47,203 nt of DNA from VGCC01 sp044375955 (GTDB lineage Bacteria > Actinomycetota > Actinomycetes > S36-B12). The position numbers and the translations under genes were made by a program. Shown here one piece after another: positions 40,533-47,203 of the stretch; positions within the stretch are counted from its first letter, which is position 1; the number at the start of each line of letters is the position of its first letter. Where the stretch lies: positions 1 through 47,203 of the forward strand of contig JBILLS010000011.1 of assembly GCA_044375955.1 (NCBI GenBank). Direction: 5' to 3'. The notes beneath the pieces are model-generated. The model did not search any database. It was given only the letters and a program-made list of their open reading frames with translations, and had not been told where the DNA came from.

Positions 40533-41263
40533 CCCGCGAGACCGCCGAGGTCGACGCGACAGTCGTCGCGCTCCCCGCTCCTGCACCGCGCCCCGTCACC
40601 CGTAGTTCCCGCAGGGCGCGGAGCGCCAAGGTGCGCATGACCGGCCAGGAGCGCCGTGAGCAACTCCTTGTCGTGGGGCGCCGTCTCTTCGCCGAGAAGG
40701 GCTTCGAGGCGGTCAGTGTCGAGGAGATCGCAGCCAAAGCCGGTGTCTCCAAGCCTGTGGTCTACGAGCACTTCGGTGGCAAGGAGGGCCTCTACGCAGT
40801 CCTCGTCGACCGCGAGATGAACGAACTCCTCGCCTCGATCAGCGACGCCCTCACCGGCTCGAACGCCCGTCTGCTGCTCGAGCAGGCCGGGCTCGCACTC
40901 TTCGACTACATCGAGTCCTGCCCCGAGGGATTCCGCATCCTGGTGCGCGACTCACCGGTGTCCCAGCAGGCAGGATCCTTCGCGAGCTTGATCGTCGATG
41001 TCGCTGCGCAGGTCGAGCACCTGCTCGCCCGGGAGTTCGCCGCGCACAAGCTCAACGCGAAGCTGGCGCCGATGTACTCGCAGATGCTTGTCGGCATGGT
41101 CGCCCTCACCGGTCAGTGGTGGCTCGACGTCCGCAAGCCCAAGAAGGAGGAGGTCGTCGCGCACCTGGTCAACCTCGCCTGGAACGGCCTGGAGCACATG
41201 GATGCGAAGCCAACCCTCGTGTCCACGAGTACCGGCACGTCGAGGCGACGCGACAGCTCCTAA
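40529..41263 (+). CDS. TetR-family regulator of the desaturase operon
   Basis: A 244-residue TetR protein. A basic, Arg-rich extension (1-36) precedes the HTH domain (about 40-85: QERREQLLVVGRRLFAEKGF, then VSKPVVYEHFGGKEGLY). The C-terminal ligand domain is helical. The GTG at 40529 overlaps the desaturase stop. By analogy with DesT-type regulators it may sense acyl-CoA saturation and repress the operon, including itself, through the 39509-39543 repeats; this is inference. Its stop overlaps the convergent ispE stop. Confidence 0.9.
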   Translation: MTRETAEVDATVVALPAPAPRPVTRSSRRARSAKVRMTGQERREQLLVVGRRLFAEKGFEAVSVEEIAAKAGVSKPVVYEHFGGKEGLYAVLVDREMNELLASISDALTGSNARLLLEQAGLALFDYIESCPEGFRILVRDSPVSQQAGSFASLIVDVAAQVEHLLAREFAAHKLNAKLAPMYSQMLVGMVALTGQWWLDVRKPKKEEVVAHLVNLAWNGLEHMDAKPTLVSTSTGTSRRRDSS

Positions 41264-42156
41264 CGCAGAACCCGCGCACCGGGAACGGGTCCGCGGGCGC
41301 GCTTTACGGTTCGGCACAGTCCCGTGCCGGTCAACGCAACGGCGATATCCAGCGCGTGGTCCTCATCCCGTGCGAGGAATGCACAGGTGGGCCCACTCCC
41401 GGAGACGATCTGACCGAGCGCGCCGTAGTCCTCGCCCACCTCGAGGACATCGGCGAGTTCGGGGCGAAGCGAGATGGCGGCGGCCTGGAGGTCATTGCGC
41501 AGCGCCCGCCCCACCGCGGGTGCATCGCCCGTGGCGAGCGCGCTAAGGAGCGCATCCGAAATCTGCGGCGACGGGACATCGGGCCCGCGCATGTCATCAC
41601 ACCTCGCGTACACCACGGGGGTCGAAAGGCCACCCTCGAAAACCGCGAACGCCCAGTGCAGGGTTCCCCGGGTGAGAACCGGAGTGAGGGACTCACCACG
41701 CCCGCGACCGATCGCGGTCCCACCCATCAGCGCGAAGGGAACGTCCGACCCCAATTCCGCAGCCAGATAGTGCAGCTCCTCCGGCGCGACCCGCGTACCC
41801 CAGAGCGCATCGCAGGCGAGCAGCGCAGCGGCCGCGTCGGCACTCCCCCCGGCCATGCCACCTGCGACCGGGATCGCCTTCGTGATGTGTAGGTGCACCG
41901 CAGGGTCCACACCGGTGGCATCGGCCATGGCCTGAGCGGCACGCCACACCAGGTTCGTCGCATCGGCGGGTACCGATTCCGCGTCCTCACCTTCGACAGT
42001 GACCCTGAGTTCGGATGCCTCGCGTGCGGTCACGGTGTCCAGAAGGTCGACGGCGTGGAACACGGTCGCCAGGTCATGGAATCCATCCGGGCGCTCCGGA
42101 CCCACGGACAACTGGAGGTTGACCTTCGCGGGAACGCTGACGGAGACCGGCCGCAT
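41260..42156 (-). CDS. ispE: 4-diphosphocytidyl-2-C-methyl-D-erythritol kinase
   Basis: A 298-residue GHMP kinase of the MEP isoprenoid pathway. The N-terminal PAKVNLQL (catalytic Lys), the ATP loop PVAGGMAGGSADAAAAL (near 94, with the catalytic Asp) and SGSGPTCAFL (near 254) are visible. It begins 9 bases after the rsmA stop, the usual rsmA-ispE order in actinobacteria. Its stop overlaps that of the TetR gene. Confidence 0.96.
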   Translation of the reverse strand: MRPVSVSVPAKVNLQLSVGPERPDGFHDLATVFHAVDLLDTVTAREASELRVTVEGEDAESVPADATNLVWRAAQAMADATGVDPAVHLHITKAIPVAGGMAGGSADAAAALLACDALWGTRVAPEELHYLAAELGSDVPFALMGGTAIGRGRGESLTPVLTRGTLHWAFAVFEGGLSTPVVYARCDDMRGPDVPSPQISDALLSALATGDAPAVGRALRNDLQAAAISLRPELADVLEVGEDYGALGQIVSGSGPTCAFLARDEDHALDIAVALTGTGLCRTVKRARGPVPGARVLR

Positions 42157-42165
42157 GACTCCAGG

Positions 42166-42996
42166 CTATGCGCTGGCGTCCACGGAAGCGATCCGAACGA
42201 AGTCGTCAAGGCTCAACTGCTCACCGCGCAAGCCAGGATCGATACCCGCGATCGCGAGAACGTCGTCCACCCGATCGCGTAAGGGACCGGAGAGGGTCGT
42301 CCGCAGAGTCTTTCGACGCTGCGCGAAGGCCGCATCGACAAGCGAGAAAACCCGAGCGCGATCGGCATCAGGCTGCGGTGCGGCGGTGATGCGCACCAAA
42401 CCGGAATCCACGTGCGGCGCGGGCCAGAACACCGTACGACCGACGGTGCCGACGTACTCCACCGATCCGTACCAGCGCGCCTTGAGGCTCGGGACGCCGT
42501 AGACCCGTGATCCGGGTTCTGCGGAGAGACGCTCGGCCACCTCCCGCTGCACCATCACTACCGTGCCGCGGATCGTGGGAAAGGTGGCGAGCATGTGCAG
42601 CAGGACGGGAACGGCGACGTTGTAGGGCAGATTCGCCACCAGTGCCGTGGGTGGTTCTGGAAGTGCCGTCACCGCCATCGCATCGGCGGCGATGACGGCG
42701 AGATGTGCGGCGTGCTCAGGAGCCTGCTCCTGCACCGTCTGCGGCAGCCGCGTGGCTAACCGAGGATCGATCTCGACCGCGATCACGGAGCCCGCGCGCT
42801 CGAGCAAGGCGAGGGTCAGGCTGCCCACCCCCGGTCCCACCTCGAGCACGACGTCGTCGCTCGTGAGGCGTGCGAGTTCGGCGATCCTCCGGACGGTGTT
42901 GGGATCGATGACGAAGTTCTGTCCCCACTTCTTGGTGGGACGGAGATCGAGTTCCGCAGCGATCTCACGGATCCGACCCGCGCCGAGCAGGGTCAC
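42166..42996 (-). CDS. rsmA: 16S rRNA dimethyladenosine transferase
   Basis: A 276-residue enzyme (KsgA) that dimethylates A1518 and A1519 of 16S rRNA. The N-terminal WGQNFVIDPNTV, the SAM motif VLEVGPGVGSLT (near 49) and the NLPYNVAVP catalytic motif (near 122) are clear. The GTG at 42996 overlaps the tatD stop (GTGA). ispE follows. Confidence 0.96.
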   Translation of the reverse strand: MTLLGAGRIREIAAELDLRPTKKWGQNFVIDPNTVRRIAELARLTSDDVVLEVGPGVGSLTLALLERAGSVIAVEIDPRLATRLPQTVQEQAPEHAAHLAVIAADAMAVTALPEPPTALVANLPYNVAVPVLLHMLATFPTIRGTVVMVQREVAERLSAEPGSRVYGVPSLKARWYGSVEYVGTVGRTVFWPAPHVDSGLVRITAAPQPDADRARVFSLVDAAFAQRRKTLRTTLSGPLRDRVDDVLAIAGIDPGLRGEQLSLDDFVRIASVDASA

Positions 42997-43850
42997 CAGG
43001 CACCGAAGGCGCGTTGCGCGTTGTCGTACAGCAGGGTGGCCATACGCGCTTCGTCGGTGTCGCGCTCTTGCGCGAGGGCCCGCACGGTGTGGGGCATGAG
43101 ATAGGTGGCGTTCACGCGTCCGCGATGGGGCACCGGGGTGAGGTAGGGCGCGTCCGTCTCGACCAAGAGGAGGTTGTCGGGGACCTCGGCCAGGGCATCA
43201 CGCAGGTCCTGCGCGTTCTTGTACGTCACCACGCCCGCGAAGGACATGTACCAGCCGTTCTGCGCGCAGATCCGCGCCATGGCCGCGTCACCGGAGAAGC
43301 AGTGGAAGACGACGGTGCGTGGTGGACCCGCATCCACGAGGAGTCGGATCACATCCTCATGGGAGTCCCGGTCGTGGATCACCAGGGTTTTGTCGAGTTC
43401 CTTGGCAAGCGCGATGTGCCAGCGGAAGGACTCCTGTTGGGCGGAATGACCTTCGTCATCACGGGTCCGGTAGTAGTCCAAACCGGTCTCGCCCACCGCG
43501 CGCACCGTGTGATCACGTGCCAGCTCATCGATGCGCTCCCAGGCCCGCTCGAGCGCGGGGCGACCCTGGCGCTCGACGATGCGTGCCGCGTCGTTGGGAT
43601 GGAGCGCTACCCCCACCACGACATCCGGGTGATCCTGCGCCATCGCCACGGACCATTCCGCGGACTCGACGTCGCACCCGATCTGAACGACCTTGGTCAC
43701 GTTCACCTCGCGCGCACGCGCGAGAAGTTCGTCGGGATCAGGCTTCGCGTCGCCGTGGAGGTGACGATCGTGCACGTCGAGGTGCGTGTGCGTGTCGATG
43801 ACCGGCGCGGCGAGCGGCTCCGGTGTTTCCGGCCAGCCCTCAGCCGGCAT
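42993..43850 (-). CDS. tatD: TatD-family metal-dependent DNase/hydrolase
   Basis: A 285-residue TIM-barrel hydrolase with all ligands: DTHTHLDV, GETGLDYYR, HDRDSHEDV, HCFSGD and VETDAPYLTP. TatD proteins act as 3'-5' nucleases on DNA/RNA ends. The ATG at 43850 is chosen because GAGG lies six bases upstream; ATG at 43856 is the alternative. It overlaps the metG 3' end by 11 bases and is coupled to rsmA. No Rpf-type gene lies between tatD and rsmA, unlike in mycobacteria. Confidence 0.94.
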   Translation of the reverse strand: MPAEGWPETPEPLAAPVIDTHTHLDVHDRHLHGDAKPDPDELLARAREVNVTKVVQIGCDVESAEWSVAMAQDHPDVVVGVALHPNDAARIVERQGRPALERAWERIDELARDHTVRAVGETGLDYYRTRDDEGHSAQQESFRWHIALAKELDKTLVIHDRDSHEDVIRLLVDAGPPRTVVFHCFSGDAAMARICAQNGWYMSFAGVVTYKNAQDLRDALAEVPDNLLLVETDAPYLTPVPHRGRVNATYLMPHTVRALAQERDTDEARMATLLYDNAQRAFGAW

Positions 43851-45435
43851 CGGCATCCTCGAGTCGCGGGAAGAGGGCGTCGCCCTTGGTGATCCGTGCA
43901 CCCGGGGGCAACTGTCCCCAGGTAGCTACGGCATCGATGCGCTGCTCGCCGAGGGGCCCGAGGTCTGACCCACCGATCTGCTGCCACATGGACTCCATCG
44001 CCGCGGGCATGACCGGGTTGTAGAGCACAGCGATCGCCCGCAGGCATTCGCAGGTGGTGTAGAGCACAGTGTGCAGCCGCTGCGCATTCCCCGGGTCTTT
44101 GGCGAGCACCCACGGTTCGACGTCGGTGACGTACCCATTGACCGCCTCGATGAAGCCGCGCACATGCCCGATCGCCGTGGAGAAGTCGAGCTCCTCCACC
44201 GCAGCGTCCGCTGCGGGGGCGACCTGCGCCAGCATGTCGATGAGTGCCTGCTCTGCCGGCGTGTACGCACCAGGTGTGGGCAGGGACCCCTCGCAGTAAC
44301 GGTTGACCATCGCGGTAGCGCGCGAGGCGAGGTTGCCCAGTCCGTTGGCGAGTTCCGACGTGTACCGGGCGGACATGTCCTCCCAGGAGAACGAGCCGTC
44401 CTGGCCGAAGGCGATCGCCCGCATGAAGTAGTAGCGGAAGGCATCGGATCCGAAGTGGTCGATGATCTGCGCGGGTGCGATGCCGGTGAGTTTGGACTTA
44501 CTCATCTTCTCCCCACCGACGAGCAGCCACCCGTGGGCGAACACCTTGCGCGGCAACGGTTGGCCAGCTGCCATCAGCATCGCCGGCCAATACACCGCGT
44601 GGAAGCGCAGGATGTCCTTTCCCACGAGGTGGACGTCGCAGGGCCAGGTGTGCGCGTAGCGCTCGGCGTCGGGGGTTCCCGGTTCGGATCCGTAACCGAC
44701 CGCGGTGGCGTAGTTCAAGAGTGCGTCGAACCAGACGTAGACCACCTGGCGCGGATCCCACGGCAGAGGAATCCCCCACGACACACTCGATCGCGACATG
44801 GAGATGTCCACGAGCCCCTGGCGCAGGAAACTCATCACCTCGTTGTAGGCACTACGCGGTTGCACCGCATCGGGGTTCGCCTCGTAGTGGTCGATGAGCG
44901 CCTGTCCAAACGCGGAGAGTTGGAAGAACCAGTTCTCTTCCTGCAACTCCTCCGCAGGACGTCCGTGCACGGGACAGACGAGTTGTCCGGTGAACTCACC
45001 GGTGCCGTCGACGAGGTCGCCGGGGAGCTTGAACTCCTCGCAGCCGACGCAGTACGGGCCCTGGTAGGGGGCGGAGTAGACGTACCCGTTGCCCTTGACC
45101 GTCTCCCAGAACTTCTGCACCCGATGCACGTGCCGGTGCTCGGTGGTTCGGATGAAGTCGTCGTTGGCGGCGTCGATGGTACCGAGCACCGGCAGCCACG
45201 CCTCGTCGACGAGACGATCGACCCATTCCTGGGGGGTTACTCCCCCGGCTTCCGCAGCCCGCTGCACCTTGGTGCCGTGCTCGTCGACACCGGTCAGGAA
45301 CCACACGTCCTCACCACGCTGCCGGTGCCACCGGGTGAGGACATCACCGGCAGTGGTGGTGTACGCGTGCCCGATGTGCGGGGCGTCATTCACGTAGTAG
45401 ATAGGCGTGCTGACGTAGAACGCCTTCGTGGACAT
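43840..45435 (-). CDS. metG: Methionyl-tRNA synthetase
   Basis: A 531-residue class I synthetase. HIGH-type motif PHIGHAYTTT (near 19), a zinc-type knuckle (CVGCEEF, then CPVHGRP near 145) and the KMSKS loop (GGEKMSKS) are present, with an anticodon-binding helical bundle behind. There is no C-terminal tRNA-binding appendix. Its length fits the short actinobacterial form. It has only 20 bases to rsmI, so no T-box leader is possible there. Confidence 0.97.
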   Translation of the reverse strand: MSTKAFYVSTPIYYVNDAPHIGHAYTTTAGDVLTRWHRQRGEDVWFLTGVDEHGTKVQRAAEAGGVTPQEWVDRLVDEAWLPVLGTIDAANDDFIRTTEHRHVHRVQKFWETVKGNGYVYSAPYQGPYCVGCEEFKLPGDLVDGTGEFTGQLVCPVHGRPAEELQEENWFFQLSAFGQALIDHYEANPDAVQPRSAYNEVMSFLRQGLVDISMSRSSVSWGIPLPWDPRQVVYVWFDALLNYATAVGYGSEPGTPDAERYAHTWPCDVHLVGKDILRFHAVYWPAMLMAAGQPLPRKVFAHGWLLVGGEKMSKSKLTGIAPAQIIDHFGSDAFRYYFMRAIAFGQDGSFSWEDMSARYTSELANGLGNLASRATAMVNRYCEGSLPTPGAYTPAEQALIDMLAQVAPAADAAVEELDFSTAIGHVRGFIEAVNGYVTDVEPWVLAKDPGNAQRLHTVLYTTCECLRAIAVLYNPVMPAAMESMWQQIGGSDLGPLGEQRIDAVATWGQLPPGARITKGDALFPRLEDADAG

Positions 45436-45455
45436 GGCGTGATCCTACGGGCGCG

Positions 45456-46322
45456 TCAGGGGGTTAGCTTCGTGCGGATGACAGCGTCGTAGACCTCACG
45501 CCGCGGGCGTGCGGCAGCCCGGGCGACCTCCGCGATCGCGTCTCGGCGCGTCATGCCCGCAGCCTCGCGCTCGGCGACCGCACGCACCCAGTCGGCCTCG
45601 TCGACGAGACCTCGCGCAACGCGCAGATCCTGCGTGTTCGCACCCCCCACCACGATGGTGATCTCCCCGCGCACTCCGTCGTGCACCGCCTCGATCAACT
45701 CACCGAGGGTGCCCCGAAGGACCTCTTCGTACGTCTTCGTCAATTCCCGGCACAAAGCCGCAGGCCGTTGGACACCGAAGACATCGGCCATCGCGGTCAG
45801 TGTCGCGCTCACGCGGTGCGGTGCCTCGAAGAACACCATCGTGCGTGTCTCGTCGACGAGTGACGTGAGGCGCGTGCTGCGCTCGGATGCTTTGCGTGGC
45901 AGGAAGCCCTCGAAACAGAACCGATCGACAGGCAGCCCACTGAGCACCAACGCCGCCGTGACCGCGGATGGCCCGGGGAGGATGGAGATCGCCACACCCG
46001 CCTCGATCGCCGCGCGCACGAGTCGGAAACCTGGATCGCTCACCGACGGCATTCCTGCGTCCGTGACCACCAGCACTGTGTTACCCCGGGCAGCGGCATC
46101 GACGAGTTCCTGAATCCGCACCGATTCATTCGCCTCGAAGTGCGAGACGACCTTTCCGCGTGGTGTCACCCGCATTCGCTCGGCCAGGGCACGGAACTTC
46201 CGGGTGTCCTCGGCGGCGATGAGGTCGGCGCTAGAGATCGCGGTGGCCAGACGTCCCGAGGCGTCCTCGGGATTGCCCAGTGGAGTGCCGGCAAAGAGGA
46301 TGATCCCCTCGCGTGCGGCCAT
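45456..46322 (-). CDS. rsmI: 16S rRNA (cytidine-1402-2'-O)-methyltransferase
   Basis: A 288-residue tetrapyrrole-methylase-fold enzyme: GTPLGNPED (near 11), AEDTRKF, VTDAGMPSVSDPG (near 86) and LPGPSAVTAALVLSGLP. It adds the 2'-O-methyl of C1402 in the ribosomal P site, as does RsmI of Escherichia coli. It is divergent from the mannosyltransferase gene by 34 bases and heads the minus-strand block through ispE. Confidence 0.96.
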   Translation of the reverse strand: MAAREGIILFAGTPLGNPEDASGRLATAISSADLIAAEDTRKFRALAERMRVTPRGKVVSHFEANESVRIQELVDAAARGNTVLVVTDAGMPSVSDPGFRLVRAAIEAGVAISILPGPSAVTAALVLSGLPVDRFCFEGFLPRKASERSTRLTSLVDETRTMVFFEAPHRVSATLTAMADVFGVQRPAALCRELTKTYEEVLRGTLGELIEAVHDGVRGEITIVVGGANTQDLRVARGLVDEADWVRAVAEREAAGMTRRDAIAEVARAAARPRREVYDAVIRTKLTP

Positions 46323-46356
46323 GCCCGCATCCTGTCAGCGCACCTACGATGGCCAC

Positions 46357-47203
46357 GTGCGGCCCGCGGAGCGATCACGTGAATCCGTCGCTGAGAAGTT
46401 GAGCCCGCCCTTCCCCTCCCGCGGATGGCGCGGGTGGATCGGGCCACTCGCCGTGGGTGCCATCGGGGGGGTCCTGCGCTTCACCAACCTGGGAACCCCG
46501 AATGAGGTCGTCTTCGACGAGACGTACTACGCCAAGGACGCATGGGGGCTACTGCGCTTCGGTGTCGAGCGGCAGGAGGTCGAGGGGCACAAGGAACTGA
46601 TGCTCACCGCCGGGGATGCGTGGCGCACCATTCCCGCATTCACCGACGAAGGGTCCTTCGTCGTGCACCCACCCGTCGGGAAATGGACCATCGCGGCCGG
46701 GGAGTACCTGTTCGGGGTCACCCCCTTCGGTTGGCGATTCATGATGGCGCTACTCGGCACCATCGCGGTCATCGCACTCGCGCGCATCGTGCGTCGCCTG
46801 ACCCGCTCCGACACCCTCGGTGTCATCGCCGGACTCCTGCTTGCACTCGACGGAATCCACATCGTGCTCAGCCGCACTGCGCTCGTCGACCTCACCCTCG
46901 GGTTCTGGGTGCTCCTGGCCTTCGGTGCGCTCCTGCTCGATCGCGATCGCACACGGGCGCTGCTTGCCGCCGGGGTGCTCCAGCATGGATTCACCGAGTC
47001 CACGCGCGGCCCGTGGCTCGGTGCACGTCCATGGCGCTGGGTGGCGATCATCTGCCTGGGACTGGCATGTGCGTCGAAGTGGTCAGGTGCCTGGTTCGCC
47101 CTGGCCTTCATCGTGCTCTCGCTGTTCTGGGATGCCGGTGCCCGCCGCGCGATCGGGGTGAGGCGTCCCTACCTGGGCGCGCTGACCCTCGATGCGCCGA
47201 TGG
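46357..47203 (+). CDS. Protein O-mannosyltransferase (PMT family; partial, C-terminus off window)
   Basis: The first 282 residues of a multi-pass polyprenyl-phosphate-mannose:protein mannosyltransferase. The catalytic Asp-Glu (FDETYYAKDAWG, near 57) sits in the first extracytoplasmic loop, followed by HPPVGKW and several transmembrane helices. In actinobacteria the enzyme glycosylates exported proteins via the Sec route. GTG at 46357 is in the right frame; the nearby ATG at 46349 opens only a short frame. TACGAT (46345-46350) just upstream suggests a leaderless start. The right part of the gene is cut by the window edge. Confidence 0.92.
   Translation, partial: MRPAERSRESVAEKLSPPFPSRGWRGWIGPLAVGAIGGVLRFTNLGTPNEVVFDETYYAKDAWGLLRFGVERQEVEGHKELMLTAGDAWRTIPAFTDEGSFVVHPPVGKWTIAAGEYLFGVTPFGWRFMMALLGTIAVIALARIVRRLTRSDTLGVIAGLLLALDGIHIVLSRTALVDLTLGFWVLLAFGALLLDRDRTRALLAAGVLQHGFTESTRGPWLGARPWRWVAIICLGLACASKWSGAWFALAFIVLSLFWDAGARRAIGVRRPYLGALTLDAPM

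Noticed and set aside
45436..45455. A T-box or other leader RNA before metG
   Set aside because: Only 20 bases separate rsmI and metG, too few for a leader element.

Overview
The window is high-GC, densely packed bacterial chromosome. Its gene content and order point to an actinobacterium (Actinomycetota): a long L25/Ctc-type ribosomal protein next to pth, prs and glmU; mfd followed by a SurA-like lipoprotein and mazG; metG-tatD-rsmA-ispE in one block; GTG starts and ATGA/GTGA stop-start overlaps; a dolichyl-phosphate-mannose type mannosyltransferase. Genus and family cannot be fixed from the sequence alone. There is no gene-free stretch over 300 bases; the longest (39174-39378, 205 bases) holds one inverted repeat. 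No insertion sequence, CRISPR array or rRNA gene was seen, and there is one tRNA gene.

Left part (1-11309). A partial mannitol-type polyol dehydrogenase is divergent from a zinc alcohol dehydrogenase. Next come an HTH-nucleotidyltransferase/HEPN toxin-antitoxin pair with a perfect AT-rich operator, two small ORFs, a zinc-free quinone oxidoreductase, purU, a second toxin-antitoxin pair with a CopG-like antitoxin, a secreted sugar dehydrogenase-like protein, and a plus-strand run of a membrane-spanning HNH nuclease, two bacterial PH-domain proteins and a DUF4349 lipoprotein. A short unlisted gene on the minus strand (10680-10856) encodes an orphan DUF1778 antitoxin inside a cluster of three inverted repeats. 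A small I78-like lipoprotein follows.

Middle, all minus strand (11306-25017). This is a housekeeping run read from glmU through prs, rplY, pth, a CysQ-like phosphatase, mfd, a SurA-like lipoprotein and mazG. It continues, by stop-start overlap, into a MacAB-like export operon (membrane-anchored protein, adaptor, ATPase, permease, small membrane protein). The ribosomal protein L25 lacks the usual C-terminal beta domain.

Island (25061-41263). Between glmU and ispE, which lie close together in many actinobacteria, sits about 16 kb of accessory genes. These are a VapBC pair with a palindromic operator; a probable ethanolamine uptake and gamma-glutamylation operon (permease, glutamine-synthetase-like ligase, aldehyde dehydrogenase, SDR); a sulfonate/nitrate-type ABC importer divergent from an amidohydrolase-sulfatase pair; a wrecked UPF0126 gene; a cupin; a membrane protein; tRNA-Gln; and a fatty-acid desaturase with its own TetR regulator and a two-site operator.

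Right part (41260-47203). A second housekeeping run on the minus strand (rsmI, metG, tatD, rsmA, ispE) is followed at the edge by a divergent, partial protein mannosyltransferase.
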